Shown: piece after piece, positions 1 to 5,773 of the stretch
Layout: every line of letters starts with the position of its first letter
How positions within the stretch are numbered: the stretch's first letter is position 1
Source of the DNA: Rhizobiales bacterium UBA3584
GTDB lineage: Bacteria; Pseudomonadota; Alphaproteobacteria; Rhizobiales; Devosiaceae
Direction: 5' to 3'
Length of the DNA: 6,411 nucleotides
NCBI GenBank assembly: GCA_002375765.1
Contig: DFMV01000087.1
Location: 1 to 6,411 of the forward strand
Position numbers and translations under genes: made by a program
The notes under the pieces: model-generated
The model's input: the letters and a program-made list of their open reading frames with translations, nothing else
The model's database searches: none
Told to the model about the DNA's origin: nothing

Positions 1-380
1 TCATCAAGGTCTGGCAGCGTGCGGAGGGCTATCGCCCCGATGCCGCGAGCCCCATGACGTGGCTGATTACCATTGCGCGCAACAACGCTATCGACAGGGT
101 GCGTGCGCGACGGTCGGGTCATACAGATATTGACGAAGCGTTCGATCTGCACGATTCCGGGATGACGCCTGAGCAGTCGGCAATGAACGCCGATGACGGC
201 AACCGGATCGAGCAGTGCATGGAACAACTCAAGCCCGAACGCGCCGAAGCGGTGCGCCGGGCCTATGTCGAAGGCGAAAGCTACAATGAACTGGCCGACC
301 GGCTGGGCGTCCCGCTCAATACGGTACGCACCTGGCTGCGCCGGTCGCTCCTGGCCTTGCGCGACTGTCTTGGAGCATAA
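1..380 (+). CDS. ECF sigma factor, SigK/RpoE type (5' end outside window)
   Basis: This is the C-terminal 125 residues of an extracytoplasmic-function RNA polymerase sigma factor. The reading frame is open from base 3, so the coding region runs in from before the window; the first ATG at 54 is internal. Bases 3-110 encode the end of sigma region 2, with the typical stretch IKVWQRAEGY, then SPMTWLITIARN and AIDRVRARR. A variable acidic linker follows, and then region 4 (about 219-370) with a helix-turn-helix reading YNELADRLGVPLNTVRTWLRR, which recognises the -35 element. Two cysteines (codons 216-218 and 366-368) lie 50 residues apart and flank region 4. The stop at 378-380 is 11 nt before the anti-sigma gene, so the two are almost certainly co-transcribed. 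The RskA-type partner points to the SigK-like ECF family; this assignment is from memory of family patterns. Confidence 0.93.
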   Translation, partial: IKVWQRAEGYRPDAASPMTWLITIARNNAIDRVRARRSGHTDIDEAFDLHDSGMTPEQSAMNADDGNRIEQCMEQLKPERAEAVRRAYVEGESYNELADRLGVPLNTVRTWLRRSLLALRDCLGA

Positions 381-391
381 TAGACGAAACG

Positions 392-1108
392 ATGAGCGAT
401 TTTGACGACAACGATCTGAACCGGGACGAAGAGCGCCGCGTGGCGGTTGCTGAATATGTGCTGGGACTGACAAGCGCGCAAAGCCGCGCCGCAATGGCGC
501 GTGCAATCGAGTCGCGCCCCGATCTTGCTGCCGAAGTTGCCTATTGGGAGCACCGCTTCTCCGCCTTTAATGAAGATTACGTGCCCACAACGCCCTCGGC
601 GGGGCTCTTGAACAAGATTGAGCAAAGACTGTTCGCCGATGTGGCCGCCAAAACGCCCTGGTACAATTCGCTCCTGCTCTGGCGGTCGCTGGCCGGGGTC
701 GCGGCCGCTGTGGCCGTGCTCTCGGTTGGTCTCAATCTGCTCCTGCCGACCGTCGAAACACCGCTCGATACCACCCAACTTGTGGCGGCGATGCAGACAG
801 TCGACAGCGACGTGAGCTTTATCGCGCGCTATGATGCGGGCACCGGGGCCTTGCGGGTGAGCGGTACCGGCTCGCCGGCCGGTGCCGGCAATGATTATGA
901 GCTCTGGTTCATCGAGGGCGACAATGCACCGATCTCTATGGGTGTGATCGATGTGGCCGAGGCCCAGACCATTGCAGTCGATGAGACGCTGCGCGGCCAG
1001 TTGGCTCAGGGCATTACGCTCGCCGTCACGCGGGAAGTCGAAGGCGGCTCGCCAACCGGCGATCCCCAGGGCCCGGTCGTGGCAGCCGGCCCGATTGCCG
1101 CTATCTGA
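392..1108 (+). CDS. RskA-type anti-sigma factor (anti-sigma-K), single-pass membrane protein
   Basis: This 238-aa protein should hold the upstream sigma factor inactive at the inner membrane. Residues 1-90 are a cytoplasmic sigma-binding region with the family pattern EYVLGLTSAQSRAAM and AAEVAYWEHRFSAFN. One hydrophobic segment, about residues 97-119, is the membrane span. Residues 125-238 form an extracytoplasmic domain like the RskA C-terminal domain, including YELWFIEGD and the hallmark end LAVTREVEGGSPTGDPQGPVV. It has no cysteine at all and no HxxxCxxC zinc motif, so any redox sensing would have to lie in the sigma factor or elsewhere. The ATG at 392 lies 11 nt after the sigma stop and has only a weak Shine-Dalgarno, which suggests translational coupling. 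Family knowledge predicts release of the sigma factor by stepwise proteolysis; no protease gene is seen here. Confidence 0.92.
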   Translation: MSDFDDNDLNRDEERRVAVAEYVLGLTSAQSRAAMARAIESRPDLAAEVAYWEHRFSAFNEDYVPTTPSAGLLNKIEQRLFADVAAKTPWYNSLLLWRSLAGVAAAVAVLSVGLNLLLPTVETPLDTTQLVAAMQTVDSDVSFIARYDAGTGALRVSGTGSPAGAGNDYELWFIEGDNAPISMGVIDVAEAQTIAVDETLRGQLAQGITLAVTREVEGGSPTGDPQGPVVAAGPIAAI

Positions 1109-1110
1109 CA

Positions 1111-1154
1111 TTTTTTTTTCGAAAAGCTGAAACTTGTTGTTCTCACGCTCCGTA
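1111..1154 (+). promoter_or_regulatory. Candidate ECF-type promoter for the fasciclin gene
   Basis: A run of nine T (1111-1119) and AT-rich sequence to 1126 precede TGAAAC at 1128-1133. After a 17-nt spacer comes CGTA at 1151-1154. An AAC-containing -35 and a CGT-containing -10 at this spacing are the general signature of ECF promoters. The T-run could act as an UP-like element. The predicted start is near 1160-1163. The motif is also one mismatch per box from the alphaproteobacterial EcfG consensus (GGAAC, N16-17, CGTT), so which sigma uses it is open. The T-run has no good stem before it, so I do not call it a terminator of the anti-sigma gene. Confidence 0.5.
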
Positions 1155-1165
1155 ACTGGTCCCGA

Positions 1166-1186
1166 ACTTCCCCAAAAAGGGGAGGT
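1166..1186 (+). other. Stem-loop in the fasciclin 5' leader
   Basis: The arms are 1166-1173 (ACTTCCCC) and 1179-1186 (GGGGAGGT), 8 bp with one G-U pair, around an AAAAA loop. If the promoter call is right, this hairpin begins within a few bases of the mRNA 5' end, where such stems can protect a transcript from decay. It is not followed directly by a T-run and lies before the gene, so it is not an obvious terminator. Confidence 0.45.
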
Positions 1187-1204
1187 CAAAACAGATGATC
1201 TTTT

Positions 1205-1209
1205 AGGAG
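1205..1209 (+). promoter_or_regulatory. Ribosome binding site of the fasciclin gene
   Basis: AGGAG lies 9 nt before the ATG at 1219. It is one of the two strong Shine-Dalgarno sites in the window and fixes this start. Confidence 0.85.
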
Positions 1210-1218
1210 ACGAACACC

Positions 1219-1776
1219 ATGCAGACCCGTGCTATTGCTCTTTCAGCCCTCCTGGCCACCTCGGCGCTGACTGGCGCTGCTTTCGCGCAGGACAACCCGA
1301 TGGTCGGCGGCGCGCCGATGTCGCCGGACATGAACATCGTCGAAAACGCCGTCAATTCGGCCGACCACACGACCCTGGTCGCTGCGGTGGAAGCTGCCGG
1401 TCTTGTCGAAACGCTGCAGGGCGATGGCCCCTTCACAGTATTCGCCCCGACCAACGACGCCTTCGCCGCCCTGCCTGAAGGCACCGTCGAGACGCTTTTG
1501 ATGCCGGAAAATCTCGAAATGCTGCAGCAGGTTCTGACCTGCCACGTGGTTGGCGTGGAAGCAACCGCGGCTGACCTTGTGGGCATGATCGATGCCGATG
1601 GCGGCAGCCACACCATCGAAACGCTGGGCGGCTGCATGCTTGAAGCCACCTATGATGGCGACACTGTAACCATCACCGACGAAAACGGCACGGCCGCGAC
1701 CGTCACCATCGCCGACGTCATGCAGTCCAACGGCGTCATCCATGTGACCGACGCGGTTTTCACGCCGGCCATGTAA
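1219..1776 (+). CDS. Secreted fasciclin (FAS1) domain protein
   Basis: This 185-aa protein has a Sec signal peptide (about residues 1-23, cleavage after AFA before QDNPM), so the mature protein should be periplasmic or released. One FAS1 domain covers about residues 38-185. The first conserved block is PFTVFAPTNDAFAALP (71-86) and the second is SNGVIHVTDAVFTP (170-183). The usual YH of the domain reads CH here (C108, H109); a second cysteine, C139, follows, and the two could form a disulfide. The mature part holds nine methionines in 162 residues, several in the N-terminal stretch NPMVGGAPMSPDMN. FAS1 domains mediate adhesion or protein contacts; the precise job of small bacterial ones is poorly defined. 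Mycobacterial MPT70/MPT83 are FAS1 proteins controlled by SigK/RskA, which parallels the two genes upstream. The gene has its own candidate promoter and a strong ribosome binding site. Confidence 0.93.
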   Translation: MQTRAIALSALLATSALTGAAFAQDNPMVGGAPMSPDMNIVENAVNSADHTTLVAAVEAAGLVETLQGDGPFTVFAPTNDAFAALPEGTVETLLMPENLEMLQQVLTCHVVGVEATAADLVGMIDADGGSHTIETLGGCMLEATYDGDTVTITDENGTAATVTIADVMQSNGVIHVTDAVFTPAM

Positions 1777-1831
1777 GCAACAGGCACCGCGGCTCAGCGT
1801 TCGCCCCCAATCCTGACAATGAGCCGCAAAC

Positions 1832-1864
1832 TGCGCCCGGCCCGCCCTCCGTCGGCCGGGCGCA
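1832..1864 (+). terminator. Possible factor-aided terminator hairpin after the fasciclin gene
   Basis: A perfect inverted repeat, TGCGCCCGGCC (1832-1842) against GGCCGGGCGCA (1854-1864), gives an 11-bp GC-rich stem with an 11-nt loop. It lies 55 nt after the fasciclin stop. No T-run follows, so it is not a textbook intrinsic terminator. It may instead be a partial terminator, a 3' stabilising stem, or a boundary before msrB. Confidence 0.45.
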
Positions 1865-1932
1865 ACCATGTTCAGCCCCGATACACGCGGGTTTGACTGG
1901 ATCGCGAGGCAATTTGCTGGGATAAACGCCGC

Positions 1933-1938
1933 AAGGAG
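1933..1938 (+). promoter_or_regulatory. Ribosome binding site that sets the MsrB start
   Basis: AAGGAG lies 7 nt before the ATG at 1946. In-frame ATGs at 1868 and 1940 are less likely: the first has no such site and would bury the twin-arginine signal 26 residues into the protein, and the second is only 1 nt from the site. Confidence 0.85.
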
Positions 1939-1945
1939 AATGACC

Positions 1946-2428
1946 ATGATCGACCGTCGCAATTTCCTGCTTGCCGGCACCGCCGCCACCAGCGCCGCCA
2001 CATTGGGCTTTGTCCTGACTGCCAAAGGCGCCGAGGGGGATTTTCCCTTTACTCTCACCGAAGCCGAATGGCGCGAGCGGCTCGACGACATGCAATATTA
2101 TGTGCTGCGCGAGCACGGCACCGAGCGATCCTTTACCTCGGAGCTCGACAAGCTCTACGAGCCCGGCATCTATCATTGCGCCGGCTGTGCGCAGGCGCTC
2201 TATTCGTCGGAAGCCAAATATGACAGCCGCACCGGCTGGCCCAGCTTCTGGGAAGCGCTGCCAGACGCGATCGGCACTTCGATCGACACGACATTCATGA
2301 TGGTGCGCACCGAATGCCATTGCTCGAACTGTGGTGGACATCTGGGCCATATTTTCGATGACGGACCCGAACCGACCGGCAAGCGCCACTGCATCAACGG
2401 CGTCGCCTTGACGTTCGTCCCGGCCTAG
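1946..2428 (+). CDS. msrB: Tat-exported peptide-methionine (R)-S-oxide reductase MsrB
   Basis: MsrB reduces the R form of methionine sulfoxide in oxidised proteins. From the ATG at 1946 it has 160 residues. The N-terminus reads DRRNFLLAG followed by a hydrophobic stretch to about residue 26, a twin-arginine (Tat) signal, so it should act in the periplasm or as an anchored envelope enzyme; no clean cleavage site is visible. The MsrB domain spans about 34-158. Zinc ligands are the CxxC pairs C78/C81 and C126/C129, the core has TGWPSFW (96-102) and GGHLGHIFDDGP (130-141), and the catalytic cysteine is C149 in RHCIN. The usual resolving cysteine in the GCGWPSF-type motif is Thr96 here, while an extra cysteine, C124, sits just before the second zinc pair. 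The gene lies 169 nt after the fasciclin gene. I found no convincing promoter in that gap, so read-through from the fasciclin unit is possible. Confidence 0.95.
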   Translation: MIDRRNFLLAGTAATSAATLGFVLTAKGAEGDFPFTLTEAEWRERLDDMQYYVLREHGTERSFTSELDKLYEPGIYHCAGCAQALYSSEAKYDSRTGWPSFWEALPDAIGTSIDTTFMMVRTECHCSNCGGHLGHIFDDGPEPTGKRHCINGVALTFVPA

Positions 2429-2466
2429 GGTCTGTATGCGGGATCGTTAGTCTGCGGTCCCTCCCC

Positions 2467-3171
2467 ATGAATCTCACCATCATTGAAACGGGCCTCGTGC
2501 CAGAGCCATTGCGCGGCCGGTTCCGTCCCTATCCGGAAATGTTTGCCACCATGCTGGCCCGCCATGGCGCCGGCATCACACCCCGCTTCGTGCCTGTGCT
2601 CGAGGGGGCGCCGCTGCCCGATCCCGCAAAGCAGGAGGCCGTGCTGATCACCGGTTCGCCAGCCGGTGTTTACGACCCGCTGCCCTGGATGAACCCGCTG
2701 CGCGATTTCATTCGCCAGGCCCATGAAAGCGGCACCAAGATGGTGGGCATCTGCTTTGGCCACCAGATCATCGCAGACGCCTTGGGCGGAGATGTGCGCA
2801 AATCGGAAAAGGGATGGGGACTGGGGCGGCACGTCTATGACGTCATGCCTGTTCATCCCCATTTCGTGCCGGGTGTCGAAAAATTGGCCATAGCCTGTTC
2901 CCATCAGGACCAGGTGATAGCGCCGCCGCCAATGGCCAGAGTGATCCTGCGCAACGAATTTGCGCCCAACGCAGGGCTGGTCTATGCCGGGGGCAAGATA
3001 CTGAGTTTCCAGCCTCACCCGGAATTCGAAGACGATTATGCCAGCGCGCTGATCGATCTGCGGCGTGGCAAGGTTTCTGACGACACAGTCGAAGCGGCGC
3101 ACGATTCGATGAAGACCCGCTCGGACAGTGTGGTCCTCTCGGGAGCCATCAGCCGGTTTCTGACCAGCTAA
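2467..3171 (+). CDS. Class I glutamine amidotransferase, substrate unknown
   Basis: This 234-aa stand-alone class I glutamine amidotransferase domain resembles the GMP-synthase-like group (COG0518). The nucleophile is C96 in the elbow GICFGHQ (94-100). The other two triad residues are H184 and E186 in FQPHPEF (181-187). The oxyanion-side loop ITGSPAGVYD is at 61-70, and KGWGLGRHVYDV (115-126) fits this subgroup. Such proteins hydrolyse glutamine or a gamma-glutamyl compound and usually pass ammonia to a partner domain; none is fused or adjacent here, and the acceptor cannot be told. It starts 38 nt after msrB on the same strand, so co-transcription is possible, although no clear Shine-Dalgarno precedes the ATG. 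It ends just before the palindrome at 3176. A functional link to the stress genes is only inference from position. Confidence 0.88.
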   Translation: MNLTIIETGLVPEPLRGRFRPYPEMFATMLARHGAGITPRFVPVLEGAPLPDPAKQEAVLITGSPAGVYDPLPWMNPLRDFIRQAHESGTKMVGICFGHQIIADALGGDVRKSEKGWGLGRHVYDVMPVHPHFVPGVEKLAIACSHQDQVIAPPPMARVILRNEFAPNAGLVYAGGKILSFQPHPEFEDDYASALIDLRRGKVSDDTVEAAHDSMKTRSDSVVLSGAISRFLTS

Positions 3172-3175
3172 AAGT

Positions 3176-3240
3176 GTGATCAGGAAAAGTTGCAGACTTT
3201 TCCGGTTCGATCACGCGCCAAAGCAAAGACTTAAAGCCAC
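3176..3240. repeat. Nested palindrome resembling rhizobial dispersed intergenic repeats
   Basis: The outer arms GTGATC (3176-3181) and GATCAC (3209-3214) enclose inner arms GGAAAAGT (3183-3190) and ACTTTTCC (3196-3203) with a TGCAG loop. The A-rich tail AAAGCAAAGACTTAAAGC (3220-3237) follows. The arrangement (GATC end, AAAAG arm, TTTTCC arm, GATCA end, AAAGCAAAGA tail) matches from memory a repeat common between genes in Rhizobiales genomes. It lies between the convergent ends of the amidotransferase and engB genes, where it could fold in both transcripts and act as a shared 3' structure. Only one copy is in the window, so repetition is not shown here. Confidence 0.6.
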
Positions 3241-3265
3241 AGATCTATTCAATCGGGCTGCGACT

Positions 3266-3895
3266 CTAAAGACCCTCGCGCAGCCGCGCCACTTCCCGCC
3301 GCAACACATCGATGCCCAGGCCCTTCTCACTGGAGGTGAGAATGATTTCGGGGTGAGCGGCGGGGCGCTTGGCGATGAATTTGGCCGTCATGTCCACTAC
3401 GCCGCCAAGGTCCTTTTCGCTGAGCTTGTCGGCCTTGGTCAGCACCACCTGATAGGACACGGCAGCCTTGTCGAGTTCGTTCATCACCGTGGCATCATTG
3501 GGCTTGGGGCCGTGGCGCGCATCGACCAGCACATAGACGCGGCGCAGATTTGGCCGCCCGCGCAGGAACTGGTGGATCAGCTTGTTCCACTTTTCGACTG
3601 CCGGCTTCGGGGCCTTGGCAAAGCCATAGCCCGGCATGTCGACGAGCCGGATGCCGCCCTCTTGGGGGGCGAACAGATTGAGTTCCTGAGTCCGGCCCGG
3701 CGTATTGGACGTCCGGGCCAGCGCCGATTGGCCGACAAGGGCGTTGATCAGTGAGGATTTGCCGACGTTGGAGCGTCCGGCAAAGGCAATCTCGACGATA
3801 TCGTCGGCCGGAAGATCGGAAACGCGAACGCAGCCCTTGAGGAATATCCAGGGGCGCGCAAACAGCAGGCGGACAGTTTCAGGCAAATCGGTCAT
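3266..3895 (-). CDS. engB: Ribosome biogenesis GTPase EngB (YihA/YsxC)
   Basis: This 209-aa TRAFAC-class GTPase is of the size usual for EngB. It is needed for assembly of the large ribosomal subunit in the bacteria studied. The GTPase motifs are complete and in order: G1 GRSNVGKS (40-47), G2 in TPGRT (65-69), G3 DMPG (86-89), G4 TKAD (153-156) and G5 TSSEKG (187-192). The EngB-typical [10 protein letters not shown] follows G3. It is the last gene of the rpmH-rnpA-yidC-engB block. The ATG at 3895 has only a GGA core 9 nt upstream and sits 12 nt after a strong terminator, so expression must come from read-through or from a promoter inside yidC. No ATG, GTG or TTG lies upstream in frame before the yidC stop, which supports this start. 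In many rhizobia argB follows; here it does not. Confidence 0.97.
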   Translation of the reverse strand: MTDLPETVRLLFARPWIFLKGCVRVSDLPADDIVEIAFAGRSNVGKSSLINALVGQSALARTSNTPGRTQELNLFAPQEGGIRLVDMPGYGFAKAPKPAVEKWNKLIHQFLRGRPNLRRVYVLVDARHGPKPNDATVMNELDKAAVSYQVVLTKADKLSEKDLGGVVDMTAKFIAKRPAAHPEIILTSSEKGLGIDVLRREVARLREGL

Positions 3896-3907
3896 TTTGG
3901 GCGATCC

Positions 3908-3934
3908 AAAAAAGAAGGGCCGGTTTCCCGGCCC
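3908..3934 (-). terminator. Intrinsic terminator between yidC and engB
   Basis: Read on the minus strand, the perfect stem GGGCCGG / CCGGCCC closes a GAAA tetraloop and is followed by TTCTTTTTT. An outer A-T pair lengthens the stem to 8 bp. This is a textbook Rho-independent terminator, 12 nt after the yidC stop codon. Confidence 0.9.
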
Positions 3935-3946
3935 TCGCGCTTGTCG

Positions 3947-5773
3947 CTATTCGGCAGCCTTGGGCTTGCGCTTGAACGAGCTCTTGATGTTGCCGAGCAG
4001 GTCAACGGTCACGCCATGGCGCCGCATGATGAACCATTGCTGGACGACCGAGAGGAAGTTGTTCCACGCCCAGTAGATCACCAGACCCGCCGGGAAGGTC
4101 GCCAGCATGAAAGTGAAGATCACCGGCATCCAGTTGAAGATCATCGCCTGGGTGGGGTCTGCCGGGGGCGGGTTTAGCCGCATCTGCACCCACATGGTGA
4201 TGCCCATGATGACCGGCCAGATACCGATGGCCAGGAACGAGCCGATAACCGGCACCGCACTGGGATCGTAAGGCAGAAGGCCGAACAGGTTGAAGATGTG
4301 GGTGGGATCGGGCGCCGCCAGATCCTGAATCCAGCCAAAGAACGGCGCATGGCGCATTTCGATGGTAACGAACAGAACCTTGTAGAGCGAGAAGAACACC
4401 GGGATCTGGATCAGGACCGGCCAGCACCCCGAGATGGGATTGATCTTTTCGGTCTTGTAGAGCTCCATCATCGCCTGCTGCTGGGCAGCGCGATCGTCCT
4501 TATGCTTTTCCTGGATTTCCTTCATCTTGGGCTGCACGCGCCGCATATTGGCCATCGAGGCATAGCTCTTGTTGGCCAGCGGAAAGAACAGCGCCTTGAC
4601 GATGACGGTCACCGCCAGGATGGCCAGGCCGAAATTGCCCAGGAATTCGTAGAGCAGCCGGATGAGATAGAACATCGGCTTGGTGATGAAGTGGAACCAA
4701 CCCCAGTCGATCATCAACTCGAACCGGTCGATCGAATAGGCGGTCTCATAGGAATCGATGATCGATTCAACCTTGGCTCCGGCAAAGGCCAGGCTCTCGT
4801 GCGACGCGCTGCCGCCTGCAGGAACAACGACAGCGTCCTGGGCGACGAAATTGGCTCGGTAGTCATGACCGCTCGGCGCGCTGGTACCGTGGAAATAGCG
4901 CGCGTTGATCGCCTGTTCCTGCGGCGGAATGATCGCGGTGGCCCAGTATTTATCGGTAAAGCCGAGCCAGCCGCCCGTCGAGGCGAAATCGAGCTGGCCT
5001 TCGTTCTCGAGGTCCGAATAGGAGCGCTCGACCAGATTGGCATCGCCAAGAACCCCGATGGGGCCTTCGTGCAGAATGAAGAAATTCTGGGTCTGGGGCG
5101 TATAGAGCCGCGCGATGCGCGAATAGGGGAACAGGGTCACATCGCCGGCGCCCGAATTTTCAACGCTCTGGTCGATGGTGAACATGTAGTTCTCATCGAC
5201 GCTGATGGTGCGGCGGAAAATCAGCCCCTCGCCATTGTCCCAGACCAGCGTCACCGGTGTTTCGGCGGTCAGCGTGTCGCCGCTTTCAACGCTCCATTCG
5301 GTCTGCCCGGTGGGCAGCGCCACATCGCTTCCCTGAGCGGCAACCCAGCCCTGTTCGAGATAGTAGGGAACGTCCGAGCCGACCGGGGACAGAAGCGTGA
5401 TGGTCGGGCTGTCGGGGTCGGGGGTCTCGTTGTAGCGCAACAGATGGAGATCATCGATGCGCGCGCCGGTCAGATTGATCGAACCGGAAAGAGCGTCTGT
5501 TTCGATCGCCACACGATCCGAGGCGGCAAGGGCATCCTCGCGCGTCGCAAAGACCGGGGTGCCGGTGTCCGCCGATGGCGCCGCGCCGGCAACGCCATCG
5601 GCGCTGGGGGCCGCCAGGTCTGCACTATCCTGAGCCAATTCCTGCTGGGCCGAAAGTTCGGCCTGGCGCTGGGCCTGATCGAGCTGTGGTCCTGCGATAA
5701 AAAACTGCCACCCAAAGAGCACGAGCATGCTCAGGACGACGGCCAGGATCATGTTGCGATTGTTTTCGTTCAT
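3947..5773 (-). CDS. yidC: Membrane protein insertase YidC (Oxa1 family)
   Basis: YidC inserts and folds inner-membrane proteins, alone or with the Sec translocon. The 608-aa length fits the long Gram-negative form. TM1 is at about residues 8-26. A low-complexity Ala/Gln/Ser/Asp linker (30-75) leads to the large periplasmic domain (about 76-350). The conserved core follows: TM2 near 376-399, the cytoplasmic helical hairpin (about 403-440, RRVQPKMKEIQEKH), TM3 in INPISGCWPVLIQIPVFFSLY (444-464), TM4 about 506-530, TM5 about 548-575, and a basic tail ending KRKPKAAE that suits ribosome contact. The groove position that is Arg in E. coli YidC (IVRG) is Lys393 here (IVKA), which I believe is common in alphaproteobacteria. 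The ATG overlaps the rnpA stop (ATGA, 5770-5773), so translation is probably coupled; a strong terminator follows the stop. Confidence 0.97.
   Translation of the reverse strand: MNENNRNMILAVVLSMLVLFGWQFFIAGPQLDQAQRQAELSAQQELAQDSADLAAPSADGVAGAAPSADTGTPVFATREDALAASDRVAIETDALSGSINLTGARIDDLHLLRYNETPDPDSPTITLLSPVGSDVPYYLEQGWVAAQGSDVALPTGQTEWSVESGDTLTAETPVTLVWDNGEGLIFRRTISVDENYMFTIDQSVENSGAGDVTLFPYSRIARLYTPQTQNFFILHEGPIGVLGDANLVERSYSDLENEGQLDFASTGGWLGFTDKYWATAIIPPQEQAINARYFHGTSAPSGHDYRANFVAQDAVVVPAGGSASHESLAFAGAKVESIIDSYETAYSIDRFELMIDWGWFHFITKPMFYLIRLLYEFLGNFGLAILAVTVIVKALFFPLANKSYASMANMRRVQPKMKEIQEKHKDDRAAQQQAMMELYKTEKINPISGCWPVLIQIPVFFSLYKVLFVTIEMRHAPFFGWIQDLAAPDPTHIFNLFGLLPYDPSAVPVIGSFLAIGIWPVIMGITMWVQMRLNPPPADPTQAMIFNWMPVIFTFMLATFPAGLVIYWAWNNFLSVVQQWFIMRRHGVTVDLLGNIKSSFKRKPKAAE

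Noticed and set aside
1087..1119. T9 run as an intrinsic terminator of the anti-sigma gene
   Set aside because: The only stem nearby is 4 bp and ends 10 nt before the T-run.
1826..1853. GCAAAC, 18 nt, CGTC as a second ECF promoter before msrB
   Set aside because: The match is weaker, the spacer is long, and the sequence lies within a GC-rich stem-loop; chance is the simpler reading.
1893..1926. TTGACT (1893) with GATAAA (1921) as an msrB promoter
   Set aside because: The spacer is 22 nt, too long for a sigma70 promoter, and no better -10 lies at 16-18 nt.
1868..1945. Longer MsrB start at 1868
   Set aside because: It has no ribosome binding site and would place the twin-arginine signal inside the protein; 1946 has AAGGAG at 7 nt.
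281..2091. Two long minus-strand open frames (281-1189 and 1243-2091)
   Set aside because: They lie opposite the anti-sigma and fasciclin genes, run across intergenic DNA, and are rich in His/Arg/Gly as expected of shadow frames.
3176..3214. The palindrome as a CRISPR repeat, attachment site or IS end
   Set aside because: It occurs once, has no spacers and no flanking transposase or integrase gene, and is better explained as a dispersed intergenic palindrome.
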